Below are positions 18,401-27,600 of a stretch of 64,000 nucleotides of DNA, one piece after another. Positions within the stretch are counted from its first letter, which is position 1; the number at the start of each line of letters is the position of its first letter. The notes under the pieces are model-generated. The model made no database searches, was not told where the DNA came from, and was given only the letters and a program-made list of their open reading frames with translations. The stretch is from Sphingomonas panni (GTDB taxonomy: Bacteria > Pseudomonadota > Alphaproteobacteria > Sphingomonadales > Sphingomonadaceae), in contig NZ_JAKREU010000010.1 in assembly GCF_022664435.1 (NCBI RefSeq), positions 62,001-126,000 on the forward strand, given 5' to 3'. Made by a program: the position numbers and the translations under genes.

Positions 18401-19633
18401 GACCAGCAATTGTCCGGCCCCATCGGCCTCGCCGCCGACTTCGGCGGGCGGGTACAGTCGCCCCAGCTGACCGGCGTCGTCCGCGCGAACAACCTGACCT
18501 ATGAGAATGAGGCGCTGGGCACGCGGCTCACCAATCTCGGCATCGACGGGCGGTTCACCAACGATCGGTTTGACCTGACCCAGTTGCGTGCCCGTGCCGG
18601 CGAAGGCACGGTTGCCGCACAGGGCAGCATCGGGCTGGCGTCCGACAGTGGCTTCCCGATCGACATCCGCGCGCAATTGCGTGACGCCCAGCTTGCGCGC
18701 AGCGATGCGCTGGGGGCCTCGGCGACCGGCGACATCCGCATCCAGAACGGGCGAGACGGCGGGCTGATCTCCGGCGATATCATCATTCCCGAGGCGCGGT
18801 ATCAGATCATCCGTCAGGGTGCGGCCGAGGTACCGGAACTGACCGGCGTCCGGCGCAAGAGCGATGCGAACCGGCCCAATGCCACGCAGCAGCGGCAGGC
18901 AGCGGCATCGGCTGGCCTGTTCCGCCTGGCGCTCCGCGTGCGGGCAAATAATCGGCTGTTCGTGTCGGGCATGGGGCTGGAGTCGGAATGGCAGGCGAAC
19001 CTGCGCATCGCCGGCACGTCCGCCGCGCCGACGATCAACGGGCAGCTGCAGCTGGTGCGCGGGACCTATTCCTTTGCCGGCAAGCGGTTCGAGGTCGAAC
19101 GCGGGATGATCCGGTTCGAGGGCAGTGATTACACCAACCCGGTCATCGATATCGTCGCATCGACCACGGCCGAGGGGATCACCGCGACGATCAACGTGTC
19201 CGGTACCGCGCAGGCACCGCAAATCGCGTTCAACTCCACCCCGTCGCTGGCCCAGGACGAGGTGCTGTCGCGGCTGTTGTTCGGCAGTTCGGTGACCAAC
19301 CTGTCGGCGACCGAGGCGATCCAGCTGGCCGCCGCGCTCAATTCGCTGCGCGGTTCGGGCGGCGGCGGGCTGAACCCGCTGGGCAAGCTGCGCTCGGCGA
19401 CCGGGTTCGACCGGCTGCGCGTGCTGGGCGGCGATGAGGCGAGCGGGCGCGGCACGTCGCTGGCCGCGGGCAAGTATCTGACCGATGATATCTATATCGA
19501 GATCATTACCGATGCGCGGGGCTTTACCGCTACGCAGATCCAGATCGCGCTGTCGCGGACGCTCAGCCTGTTGTCGCAGACCGGATCGTTCGGCGGGTCG
19601 AACGCCTCGCTGCGCTACAGCCGGGACTATTGA
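15407..19633 (+). CDS. tamB: TamB, inner-membrane-anchored periplasm-spanning protein
   Basis: A 1408-residue TamB/YtfN homologue. An N-terminal membrane anchor (about residues 20-46, WVKILKWIGIAIVALLLLLV) is followed by a very long periplasmic beta-rich region and the conserved C-terminal DUF490 domain. That domain ends in a barrel-like segment with LSRTLSLLSQTGSFGG. It spans the periplasm and works with TamA in outer-membrane protein insertion; the wider AsmA-like group is also tied to lipid transport. It is coupled to tamA by a TGATG overlap. The length fits the family and no frameshift is seen. There is no further gene on this strand, so tamAB is a two-gene unit. Confidence 0.95.
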   Translation: MTDIDTPATETVIVRDRPLWVKILKWIGIAIVALLLLLVALVFALNTGPGRGFIVGKLDGYTTASGLKVNIGRIDGSLYGAMTVRELRLSDTQGVFAYSPEIAVDWRPFAFANGHVDIRSLTSPLIRYARNPVLKDTPPGDPNAPLLPDYDIDVNRLKVDRIEVGQAVTGQRHIARLDGEVHIADRRAQVTANAATIAAPGIAGGDRVALKLDAVPDDNRFDIDARITGPANGMIAGMAGLKAPVVATVDGQGDWNNWRGRLAGTLGGQPLADLALTGRDGRFTVRGSTRPDLILQGPVERLTAPRMDVAIDAALADRKADTRIQLRSSALAVNAAGLLDLGNSRFGNFRTEAMLLTPGAIAPNLNGRSVRAAVVLDGGFGTPTVDYKVQAAALGFGETVVEQLYAEGRATVDADRILIPIAAKARRISGLNAAVGGLVTNVSINGDLAIAGDQVLSDNLRIRSDRIDATAIVAANLTTGRYTGAIKGRINDYEVASIGILNLTTDASLYAAPQGGFGIKGRVVAQTTRLFNEGIRNFLGGNVTTTRADVGVGPDGIVSFSNVRMNAPQFRITDGSGRYDPAGPLLVNANAYSTQYGPLTARVTGTVAAPQVLLRAARPGVGVGLTGLEARVRGQGDRYAIQATGNTDYGPFRADVLLSTAPRLVADIRSATFAGMNIDSRVEATDAGPFAGRVNFAGSGVAGIARLSAQGKYQRADVNAQASNAVIPGNMGLRIGRAIVTGSAVLYDQPEIVADAQVANLSMGEFVLQRSRAKINYRGGNGTAQLFAEGSSGVPFRVAANARLRPNDYLVALQGVANSIPFKTVNPARIVSAPGGYRLYPTRIDFDQGSIRAAGVYGNGMSIQTRLDRLDLSIVNAFVPGTGIGGTATGSLDFAQAADQSFPRADARLTIRNFQRTSLASVSEPVDIVFAGDLRPEGGSGRALIRRGTTTVGRMVANLRPLPPGSGSWVTRMLAAPLSGGIRYNGPSGVLFSFAGLADQQLSGPIGLAADFGGRVQSPQLTGVVRANNLTYENEALGTRLTNLGIDGRFTNDRFDLTQLRARAGEGTVAAQGSIGLASDSGFPIDIRAQLRDAQLARSDALGASATGDIRIQNGRDGGLISGDIIIPEARYQIIRQGAAEVPELTGVRRKSDANRPNATQQRQAAASAGLFRLALRVRANNRLFVSGMGLESEWQANLRIAGTSAAPTINGQLQLVRGTYSFAGKRFEVERGMIRFEGSDYTNPVIDIVASTTAEGITATINVSGTAQAPQIAFNSTPSLAQDEVLSRLLFGSSVTNLSATEAIQLAAALNSLRGSGGGGLNPLGKLRSATGFDRLRVLGGDEASGRGTSLAAGKYLTDDIYIEIITDARGFTATQIQIALSRTLSLLSQTGSFGGSNASLRYSRDY

Positions 19634-19666
19634 CGGGTGGCGGCGGTAATACCGCCGCCCCCTCTC

Positions 19667-20815
19667 TTACCGCTTGGTGGGTACCCCTACCGCCAGCGCG
19701 GCGATCATCGCATCGCGCAGAGGCTTGGGCCGGAGGTCCATGTCATAGGGACAGCCCCGCGCGATAGCACCATCGGGCCGCGGTTCGAAGCCGCGCAGCC
19801 AGCTGTAGCGATCGCTCAGCCCCCAGGCGAGGACGTCGCCGAGCTCAGGGTAGGACAGCATGATGTCGAGATAGGCGCGCGCGAAGTCGGCGACGCCCCG
19901 GTCGCGTGGCCCGATGGCAGCGGGCAGGCCGCGGTCGCGCACATCGAATTCGGTGATGACCAGGCGATATCCCATCGCCACGACCCGGTCGAGGAACCGC
20001 CGCCATTCTGGCTCCAGTCGGTGGGCGACCGCCGCCGCATTCGTGGTCGGCTGGAACAGGCCGATATGCGACTGCACCCCCAAAGCGTCGACCGGCGTGC
20101 CCCTTCGATGGAATTCCTCCAGGAGTTTCAGAACGCCCGCGCGATGCTTCTCGTTGCCGTCCTCCCAGCTCATATAGTCGTTATAGACCAGTTCGGCATG
20201 GGGCGCGGCGGCACGGGCGGTGCGGAAGGCGTGGTCGAGGACGTTGGCCGTCCCGCCCATTGCGCGCGACAGCGACGTCTCGCGCAAGCCTCCGGTGTCG
20301 GGATCGACCGCTTCGTTGACCACGTCATAGCTGTGGATCTTGCCGCCATAGCGTTTGGCGACGGTATCGATATGCCGGTCGAGGATCGCCGCCGCTGCCG
20401 TGGCGGGGCGCTGGCCGAAGTCCTGGTTGTTCAGCCACGCCGGAAACCATTTGGAATATGCCCATAGAAGCGTGTGCCCGCGCATCGCGAAGCCGTGCCG
20501 CATCGCCCAGTCGACCATCGCGTCGAATTGCGCGAAGTCGAAGCGGTCGGGACTGGGGCGGAGTGCCTGCCACTTCATCTGGTTCTCGGCGACCAGCACC
20601 GCACAGTCACGTTGCAGCAGGGCGGCATAGGCCAGGTTGTCGAACGAGGCGGCATCGCGTCCCGGCGGCGCCCACGCGAAGGCGGAGCCGAACCGCCGAC
20701 CGCGCTGCGCTGCTGCGGCCTTCAGCGTCGCGGGTGCGGTGGCAGCCGGGGTGGCCTGTGCGGCGAGTAACGCTGCGCCGCCTGCCAGCAGGCTGCGGCG
20801 ATCGATCATGGTCAT
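19667..20815 (-). CDS. GH10 endo-1,4-beta-xylanase
   Basis: A 382-residue family-10 xylanase that cuts the xylan backbone with retention. The acid/base is Glu168 in YDVVNEAVD and the nucleophile Glu289 in LVITEFDVRD. The substrate-binding WALSD-type motif appears as AWGLSDRYSW. The N terminus (DRRSLLAGGAALLAAQ) is a twin-arginine signal, so export is folded through Tat. No carbohydrate-binding module is attached. The ATG at 20815 has GGGAG upstream; a second ATG at 20809 is possible. The gene is divergent from the GH67 alpha-glucuronidase, with a shared palindromic operator between them. Together they attack glucuronoxylan. Confident. Confidence 0.96.
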   Translation of the reverse strand: MTMIDRRSLLAGGAALLAAQATPAATAPATLKAAAAQRGRRFGSAFAWAPPGRDAASFDNLAYAALLQRDCAVLVAENQMKWQALRPSPDRFDFAQFDAMVDWAMRHGFAMRGHTLLWAYSKWFPAWLNNQDFGQRPATAAAAILDRHIDTVAKRYGGKIHSYDVVNEAVDPDTGGLRETSLSRAMGGTANVLDHAFRTARAAAPHAELVYNDYMSWEDGNEKHRAGVLKLLEEFHRRGTPVDALGVQSHIGLFQPTTNAAAVAHRLEPEWRRFLDRVVAMGYRLVITEFDVRDRGLPAAIGPRDRGVADFARAYLDIMLSYPELGDVLAWGLSDRYSWLRGFEPRPDGAIARGCPYDMDLRPKPLRDAMIAALAVGVPTKR

Positions 20816-20844
20816 ACACTCTCCCTTGTCCGCGTTCTGCGACG

Positions 20845-20858
20845 TGGTAGCGTTACCA
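20845..20858. promoter_or_regulatory. LacI-type operator resembling the xyl-box
   Basis: TGGTAGCGTTACCA has perfect five-base arms around a GCGT centre. It lies 30 bases from the GH10 start and 60 bases from the GH67 start. It closely resembles the xylose-responsive operators of Caulobacter and Xanthomonas (TGNTAGCGCTANCA type, from memory). A LacI-family repressor relieved by xylose or a xylo-oligosaccharide is the expected reader; no such gene is in the window. Confidence 0.7.
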
Positions 20859-20917
20859 TGATCGGGATGATATGCCGGTGTCAACGCCGTTGCGAAGACG
20901 GGAAGAGGGGATGTCGG

Positions 20918-23047
20918 ATGTTGAGATCGCTCGGGTGGATCGCGCTGCTGTGTCTCGCCTGGGCGGCTCCGGCGCGGGCAGAGGACGGCTATGATCTGTG
21001 GCTGCGCTATCGTCCCCTTGACGCCGCGCAGGCCGCGGCGGTTTCGGCACGGGCGACGGCGATCGTCCGGGACGAGCCGGATGCTACGACGGCGCTTGCT
21101 GCGAGCGAACTGGAGCGGGGGCTGTCGGGTCTGATCGGTCGACCGGTTGCGACGGGAGCGACGGTGGACGGGGCAATCGTGATCGGCACCGCCCGGTCGC
21201 CACGGATCGCCGCGCTCGGCCTCCCGCTGTCCGACCTGGGACCGGAAGGCTATCTGCTGCGGTCGATGACGGTCGAGGGGCGGCGGGTGACGGTCATCGC
21301 CGCGAACCGGCCGGTGGGCGTGCTGTACGGTGCGCTCCGCCTGCTGAGGCTGGTGCAGACCGGGCAGCCGCTCGACCGGATTATGATCGTCGAGCGGCCG
21401 CGACTGGCGCTGCGGGTGCTGAACCATTGGGACAATCCCGACCGCTATGTCGAACGCGGTTATGCCGGACAGTCGTTGTGGGACTGGCAGAAGCTGCCGG
21501 GGTTCGGCGATCCGCGCTATACCGATTATGCCCGGGCCAATGCGTCGGTCGGGATCAACGGTGCGGTGCTGAACAACGTGAATGCCAACCCGGACATGCT
21601 GACTTCGGCGTTCCTAACGAAGGTCGAGCGGCTGGCGGCCATTTTCCGACCCTGGGGTATCCGCGTCTATCTGTCGGCCAAATTCTCGGCACCGATCGAG
21701 GTCGGCGGGTTGAAGACGGCCGACCCGCTCGACCCGCAGGTGGCGGCATGGTGGCGGGCGAAGGCCGACGAAATCTATGCCCGCATCCCCGATTTCGGCG
21801 GCTTTCTGGTTAAGGCCAACTCGGAGGGGCAGCCGGGGCCGGGCGACTATGGGCGCAGCCATGCCGAGGGGGCGAACATGCTCGCCGCCGCACTGAAGCC
21901 ACATGGCGGGGTCGTAATGTGGCGGGCGTTCGTCTATGCCCATGACAAGCCGGCGGACCGCGCGAAGCAGGCCTATAGCGAGTTCCAGCCGCTCGACGGA
22001 ACGTTCGCGGACAATGTGATCGTGCAGGTGAAGAACGGGCCGATCGATTTTCAGCCGCGTGAGCCGTTCCATCCGCTGTTCGGGGCGATGCCGCGCACGC
22101 CGCTGATGATGGAAGTGCAGATTACCAAGGAATATCTGGGGTTCGCTACCCACCTCGCCTACCTCGGCCCGATGTGGGAGGAGGTGCTGCGCAGCGATAC
22201 CTGGCGTCCGCGGAAAGGCACTACCGTCGCCGATGTGCTGGAGCGACCGGGCGGGTTGAGCGGGATGGCGGGGGTCGCCAATGTCGGCACCGACCGGAAC
22301 TGGTCGGGGTCGCAGTTCGACCAGGCGAACTGGTATGCGTTCGGGCGGCTGGCGTGGAACCCGGACGAGCGGGCGAGCGACATCGCACGCGATTGGGCGG
22401 CGATGACATGGGGGCAGGCGGTTGCCGAGCCGGTGGCGGCAATGATGCTGCGATCGCGGCAGGCGGTGGTCGATTACATGATGCCGCTGGGGCTGCATCA
22501 CCTGTTCGCGACGGGGCACCATTATGGGCCGGGGCCGTGGGTCGACGATCTGGCGCGGCCGGACTGGAACCCGGTCTACTACCACAAGGCCGACCGGGCG
22601 GGCATCGGGTTCGACCGGACGCGGAGCGGTAGCGATGCGGTGGGGCAATATGCACCGGCGCTGGCGAAGCGATGGGGCGATCCGGCGACGGTGCCCGAGG
22701 ATTTGCTGCTGTGGTTCCACCATGTGCCATGGGAGCGACCGATGGCGTCGGGGCGGACGCTGTGGGAGGAACTGGTCGCGCGCTACGACCGGGGGGTGAA
22801 CGAGGTCGCGGCGATGCAGGTTCAGTGGGCGGCGCTGCAGGGGCAGGTCGATGCCCCGCGCCACGCCGAGGTCAGCCAGTTCCTGACCATCCAGCGGGCC
22901 GAGGCGCAGTGGTGGCGCGATGCCTGTATCGCCTATTTCGCCGAGGTTTCGGGACGGGCGTTGCCGGCGGGCGTAGTGCCGCCGGCGCATCCGTTAGCAT
23001 GGTACAAGGCGGTTCGGACGCCCTATGCGCCGGGGAATGGGCGGTAG
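20918..23047 (+). CDS. GH67 xylan alpha-1,2-glucuronidase
   Basis: A 709-residue family-67 enzyme that removes (4-O-methyl)glucuronic acid from the end of xylo-oligosaccharides. Glu303 in NSEGQPGPGDYGR matches the general acid of the Cellvibrio enzyme. Asp377 in VKNGPIDF and Glu405 in QITKEYLG match its other two catalytic carboxylates, with spacings of 74 and 28 residues. A Sec signal (MLRSLGWIALLCLAWAAPARA) sends it to the periplasm. The ATG at 20918 has GAGGGG seven bases upstream. It shares the xyl operator with the divergent GH10 gene. Confident. Confidence 0.96.
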   Translation: MLRSLGWIALLCLAWAAPARAEDGYDLWLRYRPLDAAQAAAVSARATAIVRDEPDATTALAASELERGLSGLIGRPVATGATVDGAIVIGTARSPRIAALGLPLSDLGPEGYLLRSMTVEGRRVTVIAANRPVGVLYGALRLLRLVQTGQPLDRIMIVERPRLALRVLNHWDNPDRYVERGYAGQSLWDWQKLPGFGDPRYTDYARANASVGINGAVLNNVNANPDMLTSAFLTKVERLAAIFRPWGIRVYLSAKFSAPIEVGGLKTADPLDPQVAAWWRAKADEIYARIPDFGGFLVKANSEGQPGPGDYGRSHAEGANMLAAALKPHGGVVMWRAFVYAHDKPADRAKQAYSEFQPLDGTFADNVIVQVKNGPIDFQPREPFHPLFGAMPRTPLMMEVQITKEYLGFATHLAYLGPMWEEVLRSDTWRPRKGTTVADVLERPGGLSGMAGVANVGTDRNWSGSQFDQANWYAFGRLAWNPDERASDIARDWAAMTWGQAVAEPVAAMMLRSRQAVVDYMMPLGLHHLFATGHHYGPGPWVDDLARPDWNPVYYHKADRAGIGFDRTRSGSDAVGQYAPALAKRWGDPATVPEDLLLWFHHVPWERPMASGRTLWEELVARYDRGVNEVAAMQVQWAALQGQVDAPRHAEVSQFLTIQRAEAQWWRDACIAYFAEVSGRALPAGVVPPAHPLAWYKAVRTPYAPGNGR

Positions 23048-23082
23048 GGTTTTTGCTGGGCGAGCGTAGCAGAAGAAGCGGG

Positions 23083-23103
23083 ACCCCGGCTCAAGGCCGG
23101 GGT
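23083..23103. repeat. Intergenic palindrome after the GH67 gene
   Basis: ACCCCGGC-TCAAG-GCCGGGGT is a perfect 8-bp stem in the 202-base gap between GH67 and lexA. It belongs to the short-palindrome family also seen at 25.2, 39.9 and 63.0 kb, though its loop differs. It may also end the GH67 transcript. The rest of the gap holds nothing recognisable. Confidence 0.6.
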
Positions 23104-23249
23104 GACGGTTGGTTCACTGATCCGCGCCAAACGGACCGCCAGCCGTGATTTGACGCTTTCCCTAAGTGTCTGTCCAGCAACCAATATTCGGCCAAAGTTC
23201 ACAAAGTTCACACTTGCCGCGTTTTCGCGTTCGAGTGTGCTGTTGCGAA

Positions 23250-23912
23250 TTAGTAGCGACGCAGCAGTCCGGCCAGCTTGCCCTGTACGCGCACCTGTTC
23301 GGGGCGGTAGCGCTGCGGGTCGTAGCTGCGGTTTGCCGGGTCGAGGCGGATCATCGCGCCCTCGCGGCGGAAATATTTGAGCGTCGCCTCGCTATCCTCG
23401 ATCAACGCGACCACGATTTCGCCGTCGCGCGCGGTTTCGGTGCGGCGGACGAGCGCATAGTCGCCGTCGAGGATGCCGGCCTCGACCATCGAGTCCCCGG
23501 CCACTTCCAGCGCATAGTGATCGCCGGCCCCCAGCAAGGCGGCGGGGACGGGCAGGGTGGCCTGCCCCTCGATCGCCTCGATCGGGACACCGGCGGCGAT
23601 GCGGCCGTGCAGCGGCAGTTCGATGACGTCGTTCGCAGGCTGCGGTGCGGCACGGGGCGCGGGAGCGGGCTTGGCCGCCGGCTTCTTCGCGACGGGACGG
23701 TCGGGCATCCGCAGCACCTCCAGCGCGCGGGCGCGGTTGGGCAGGCGGCGGATGAATTCGCGTTCCTCCAGCGCGGAGATCAGGCGGTGGACCCCCGACT
23801 TCGACTTGAGGTCGAGCGCCTCCTTCATCTCCTCGAACGAAGGCGAGACCCCGGTCGCCTTCAACCGGTCGTCGATGAAGCAGATCAACTCGTGCTGCTT
23901 ACGCGTCAGCAT
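23250..23912 (-). CDS. lexA: LexA SOS repressor
   Basis: A 220-residue LexA that represses DNA-damage genes and self-cleaves when RecA filaments form. The N-terminal winged helix covers about residues 1-65 ([17 protein letters not shown]). A lysine/proline/alanine-rich hinge of about 25 residues follows, then the S24 peptidase domain. The cleavage site is Ala107-Gly108. The catalytic Ser141 is in [10 protein letters not shown] and Lys179 in ATLKYF. The ATG at 23912 has GGAGG upstream. Its own SOS box lies 14 bases before the start, so it is autoregulated. It follows moeA by 53 bases on the same strand but has its own control. Confident. Confidence 0.97.
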   Translation of the reverse strand: MLTRKQHELICFIDDRLKATGVSPSFEEMKEALDLKSKSGVHRLISALEEREFIRRLPNRARALEVLRMPDRPVAKKPAAKPAPAPRAAPQPANDVIELPLHGRIAAGVPIEAIEGQATLPVPAALLGAGDHYALEVAGDSMVEAGILDGDYALVRRTETARDGEIVVALIEDSEATLKYFRREGAMIRLDPANRSYDPQRYRPEQVRVQGKLAGLLRRY

Positions 23913-23926
23913 AACGTCCTCCGTCG

Positions 23927-23941
23927 GAACAGACGTGGAAC
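23927..23941 (-). promoter_or_regulatory. LexA (SOS) box, alphaproteobacterial type
   Basis: On the minus strand GTTC-CACGTCT-GTTC matches the alphaproteobacterial LexA operator GTTC-N7-GTTC exactly. It ends 14 bases before the lexA start codon, the classic autoregulatory position. Confidence 0.85.
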
Positions 23942-23965
23942 CAATAGGAAACGATTTGATTGCCG

Positions 23966-25144
23966 TCAAGCGAGTTGCAGGATTTCCGCCGAGTCGCCGG
24001 TATCTGCCGCCGGCGCATGGGGTGCGCGGATGATCAGGCAGTCTGAGCGGGCGAGCGTGCGCAGCATCGAGCTGTCCTGGATGGCGGCCGTCGACACCTG
24101 TCCGTCGATCAGGACGCCGCGCAGATAGTCCTGCCGTGGGCCGTTGGCAGGCAGCGGATGGGCGAGCCTCGCGCGGATACTGCGTGGCATGGGATCGGCG
24201 GCACCGGCGATGCGCGCGGCAAGCGGACGGACGAACAGCAGCGCAGTGATGAACGACGATACCGGGTTGCCGGGGAGGCCGAGGACGGCGGCACCGCGCA
24301 ACCGGCCGGCCAGCATCGGCTTGCCCGGACGTAGCGCGATCCGCCAGAAGTCGAGTTCGCCGCCGGCTGCCGCCAGCGCGGGGCGCACGAGATCATGGTC
24401 GCCGACCGATGCGCCGCCGGTGGTGACGAGCAGGTCGCAATCGACCGCGGCGAAGGCGTCGACCAGCGCTTCCATCCGGTCGGGCAGGATGCCGAGGTCG
24501 ACGCGGTCGACCGGGAGGTCGGCGAGCAGCCCGGCGAGCATCAGGCCGTTGGATTCGGGGAGCTGGTCTTCGTGAAGGGGCTGTCCGGCGGGCACGAGTT
24601 CGTCGCCGGTCGCGGCGATGGCGATGCGGGCGCGGCGGCCGACCGACAGGGTGCCGTGGCCGGCAATGGCGGCCAGCGCGGCGCGGGCGGGGGTGATGCG
24701 TTCGCCGGCAGCGATCAGCAGGTCGCCTTCGCGGAAGTCCAAACCGGCGCGGCGGACATTGCCGCCGCGTACCGGCCCTTCGCTGGACAGGTGCAGGCGC
24801 GTGCCGTCGCGGGTCGCCTCTTCCTGCACCAGTACGCAGTCGGTGCCGGTCGGCATGGCCGCGCCGGTGAAGATGCGGGTGGCCTGACCGGGCGCGACCG
24901 TGCCGGGGAAGGCGGCGCCGGCGGCGCTCTCCCCGATCACGTCCCATGGGCCGGGCAGGTCGTCGAAGCGGATGGCGTAGCCGTCCATGGCGGAGAGCGG
25001 GCGGGCGGGCTGCGTGCGGAGCGCGACGACATCGGCGGCGGCGTAGCGGCCGAGGGCTTCGGTCAGGGGAAGGGTTTCGGGGGTGACGGGGCGGGCGAGG
25101 GCGAGGACGCGGGCCTGCGCTTCGGTGACGGGAAGGAGGGACAT
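23966..25144 (-). CDS. moeA: Molybdopterin molybdotransferase
   Basis: A 392-residue MoeA that inserts molybdate into adenylated molybdopterin. Domain markers are [12 protein letters not shown] near the N terminus, [12 protein letters not shown], and the C-terminal [10 protein letters not shown] and [11 protein letters not shown] loops. It acts in the cytoplasm. It is the fifth gene of the trp-moa block; a 226-base gap with two palindromes separates it from moaC, so it may have its own promoter or reduced readthrough. It serves the molybdoenzyme at 5.9-8.2 kb among others. The length and motifs are typical. Confidence 0.95.
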   Translation of the reverse strand: MSLLPVTEAQARVLALARPVTPETLPLTEALGRYAAADVVALRTQPARPLSAMDGYAIRFDDLPGPWDVIGESAAGAAFPGTVAPGQATRIFTGAAMPTGTDCVLVQEEATRDGTRLHLSSEGPVRGGNVRRAGLDFREGDLLIAAGERITPARAALAAIAGHGTLSVGRRARIAIAATGDELVPAGQPLHEDQLPESNGLMLAGLLADLPVDRVDLGILPDRMEALVDAFAAVDCDLLVTTGGASVGDHDLVRPALAAAGGELDFWRIALRPGKPMLAGRLRGAAVLGLPGNPVSSFITALLFVRPLAARIAGAADPMPRSIRARLAHPLPANGPRQDYLRGVLIDGQVSTAAIQDSSMLRTLARSDCLIIRAPHAPAADTGDSAEILQLA

Positions 25145-25212
25145 GCGCTTGGCCTTTGTTGTGGGGGTGCTGAAGTCCCGTTTGCCATTGATGAATCCAT
25201 CTCTCCATCGTC

Positions 25213-25298
25213 ATTCCCGCGGAGGCGGGAATCCATATGCACTGGCGGTAAAGGAGATCAGCGGCGTTGCGTCTATGGATCCCCGCCTTCGCGGGGAT
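25213..25298. repeat. Paired palindromic repeat (BIME-like) between moeA and moaC
   Basis: Two short palindromes face each other. ATTCCCGC-ggag-GCGGGAAT is at 25213-25232 and ATCCCCGC-cttc-GCGGGGAT at 25279-25298. Their flanks are also mirrored (GGAATCCAT against ATGGATCC). This resembles a REP/BIME unit. Members of the same family occur at 39938, 62973 and 63028. In RNA each would fold as a strong hairpin between the two molybdenum genes. Confidence 0.75.
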
Positions 25299-25370
25299 GG
25301 CGATGGAGGTATGGATGACCTTCTCGAACGCCTTCCCAACTGGACCCGGGCCTTCGCCGGGGTACGGGAC

Positions 25371-25838
25371 CTACCCCCGCACCCAGTCTCCCGACTTGCC
25401 GCCCTGTTTCTCCAGCAGGCAGATGCCGTCGATCACCATGGCCTTATCGATCGCCTTCGCCATGTCATAGATGGTGAGGAGTGTCGTGGAAGTAGCTGTC
25501 AATGCTTCCATTTCCACGCCGGTCTTGCCGTCGGTCGCGGCCGTTGCGGTGACGCGGATCGCGTTCCGCTCGAACGTGAAGTCGACCGATGCCTTGGTCA
25601 GTGGCAGCGGGTGGCAGAGCGGGATCAGGTCGCTGGTGCGCTTGGCCGCCATGATGCCGGCGACGCGGGCGACGGCGAGGACGTCACCCTTCTTCACCAG
25701 TCCGTCGCGGATCGCCGACAGCGCCTCCGCCGACATGGTGATGCGGCCGGTGGCGATGGCGACGCGGCGGGTCGGGACCTTGTCGCCGACATCGACCATG
25801 CGGGCGCTGCCGTCGGCGTCGAGATGGGTGAGGCTCAA
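25371..25838 (-). CDS. moaC: Cyclic pyranopterin monophosphate synthase
   Basis: A 155-residue MoaC. With MoaA it converts GTP into cyclic pyranopterin monophosphate, the first stable molybdenum-cofactor intermediate. Conserved segments are [29 protein letters not shown] and [12 protein letters not shown]. It acts in the cytoplasm as a hexamer. Its ATG overlaps the trpC stop by four bases, so it is translationally tied to the tryptophan genes. moaA is not in the window. Confident. Confidence 0.96.
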   Translation of the reverse strand: MSLTHLDADGSARMVDVGDKVPTRRVAIATGRITMSAEALSAIRDGLVKKGDVLAVARVAGIMAAKRTSDLIPLCHPLPLTKASVDFTFERNAIRVTATAATDGKTGVEMEALTATSTTLLTIYDMAKAIDKAMVIDGICLLEKQGGKSGDWVRG

Positions 25839-26611
25839 GCGATCATCGCCCGCGTGGCCGCTTCGACATCTTCGTGGCGCATCAGTGCTTCGCCGATCAG
25901 GAAGCAGCGGACGCCATGTTCGGCCATCGCGTCGAGGTCGGCACGGGTGGTCAGGCCGCTTTCTGCGACGAAGGTGCAGCCGGCGGGCGCATGGCCGACC
26001 AGTTCATAGGTCCGCTCAAAACTGACCGTGAAGTCCTTGAGATTGCGGTTATTTACGCCGATCAGACGCGAACGGAGGTTCAGCGCCCGGTCGAGTTCGG
26101 CGCGGTCGTGTACCTCGACCAGCACGTCCATGCCGCGTTCGATCGCTGCCGCTTCGATCTCCGCCATCTGCGTGTCGGACAGTGCGGCGACGATGATGAG
26201 GATCGCGTCGGCACCCAATGCGCGGGCCTCGGCCACCTGCCACGGATCGACGTTGAAGTCCTTGCGCAGGACCGGCAGGTCGCAGGCGGCACGGGCGGCG
26301 ACCAGATAGTCGTCGGCCCCCTGGAAATAGTCGATATCGGTCAGGACCGACAGGCACGCCGCGCCCCCGGCCTGATAGGCGCGGGCATGGGCGGGGGGAT
26401 CGAAATCGGGGCGGATCAGCCCCTTGGACGGGCTGGCCTTCTTGATCTCGGCGATGAGGGCGTGGCCCGGCCTGGCGTCGAGCGCGGCGCGGAAGCCGCG
26501 GGGGGCGCTTTGTTCGCTGGCGCGCGCGTCGAGGTCGGCGATGCTGGCGCGGCCGCTGCGGTCGGCGACTTCGGCGCGCTTGGTGGCGAGGATGGTGTCG
26601 AGCATCGTCAT
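25835..26611 (-). CDS. trpC: Indole-3-glycerol phosphate synthase
   Basis: A 258-residue TrpC that closes the indole ring in tryptophan synthesis (CdRP to indole-glycerol phosphate). Catalytic Lys residues are in IKKASPSKG and LRKDFNVD, and Glu in VEVHD. It is a single TIM barrel, not fused to trpF. The ATG at 26611 overlaps the trpD stop (ATGA); this is preferred to frame extension at 26626. It overlaps moaC by four bases at its end. Fourth-from-last in the trpG-D-C-moaC-moeA-lexA series. Confident. Confidence 0.96.
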   Translation of the reverse strand: MTMLDTILATKRAEVADRSGRASIADLDARASEQSAPRGFRAALDARPGHALIAEIKKASPSKGLIRPDFDPPAHARAYQAGGAACLSVLTDIDYFQGADDYLVAARAACDLPVLRKDFNVDPWQVAEARALGADAILIIVAALSDTQMAEIEAAAIERGMDVLVEVHDRAELDRALNLRSRLIGVNNRNLKDFTVSFERTYELVGHAPAGCTFVAESGLTTRADLDAMAEHGVRCFLIGEALMRHEDVEAATRAMIA

Positions 26612-27600
26612 GAATAGGCGATCCATTGGTCGAGCAGGCGGTCGGCCGCGCCGGAATCGATGACCTCTGCGGCGCGTTCGGCACCGTCGCGCAGGTCGGT
26701 GGCGGTGTCGGCGATCAGCAGGGCGGCGGCGGCGTTGAGCAGGACCGCGTCGCGATACGGGCTTTTCTCCCCGCGCAACAGCGCTCGCAGCGCGGCGGCG
26801 TTATGGCGCGCGTCGCCGCCGCGGATCGCGCTGATCGGATGGCGCGGCAGGCCGGCATCCTCGGGCACGATGCGGTCGGCCATGGTCATGCCGACGGGCA
26901 CGACCACGGTCGGACCAGCACCGGAGATTTCGTCCAGCCCCTCTTCGCCCGACACGATCAGCGCGGTTTCGGCACCGAGCAGCTCCATCGCCTCGGCATA
27001 GACGGTCGCATAGTCGGGGCGGGCGATGCCGATCAGCTGGCGCGTGGTGCGCGCGGGATTGGCGAGTGGGCCCATCAGGTTGAAGATGGTACGCCGCCCG
27101 ATCCGCTGACGGATGGGGGTGATGCGCTTCATCGCCGGATGATGGTTGGCGGCGAAGAGAAAGGCGATGCCGATATCGTTCAGCGTCGCCTCCGCCATCG
27201 CGCCCGCCGCACCCATGTCGAGGCCGAGTGCTTCGAGGGTGTCGGCGGCACCGGCCTTGCTGGAAGCGGCGCGGTTGCCATGCTTGGCGACGGGCACGCC
27301 ACTGGCGGCGACGACGAGGCTGACGGCGGTGGAGACGTTGAGGGTATGGTGCCCGTCGCCCCCGGTGCCGCACACGTCGATGGCGTGCGCCGGCGCGGCG
27401 ATCGGGATCATGCGGTGGCGGAGCGCGCGCGCGGCCTCGGCGATCTCGATGCTCGTCTCACCGCGAATGGCGAGGTCGGTGAGGAAGGTCGCGATGGCAT
27501 CGTCCGACACCGTGCCGTCGAGGATCGCGGCAAAGGCTTCGGCGGCGCTTTCGTGGCTGAGCGGCGTCGACGGATCGGGGAGCAGGGTGGTGACGGTCAT
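26608..27600 (-). CDS. trpD: Anthranilate phosphoribosyltransferase
   Basis: A 330-residue TrpD that transfers phosphoribose from PRPP to anthranilate. The PRPP loop [15 protein letters not shown] and the [15 protein letters not shown] stretch are intact, and the usual [10 protein letters not shown] follows. It overlaps trpG upstream and trpC downstream by four bases each, giving tight stoichiometric coupling. No fusion to trpG, unlike the enteric arrangement. Confident. Confidence 0.96.
   Translation of the reverse strand: MTVTTLLPDPSTPLSHESAAEAFAAILDGTVSDDAIATFLTDLAIRGETSIEIAEAARALRHRMIPIAAPAHAIDVCGTGGDGHHTLNVSTAVSLVVAASGVPVAKHGNRAASSKAGAADTLEALGLDMGAAGAMAEATLNDIGIAFLFAANHHPAMKRITPIRQRIGRRTIFNLMGPLANPARTTRQLIGIARPDYATVYAEAMELLGAETALIVSGEEGLDEISGAGPTVVVPVGMTMADRIVPEDAGLPRHPISAIRGGDARHNAAALRALLRGEKSPYRDAVLLNAAAALLIADTATDLRDGAERAAEVIDSGAADRLLDQWIAYS

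Noticed and set aside
23194..23210. Direct repeat GTTC-ACAAA-GTTC as a second LexA box
   Set aside because: Spacing is five, not seven bases, and it lies at the 3' end of lexA.
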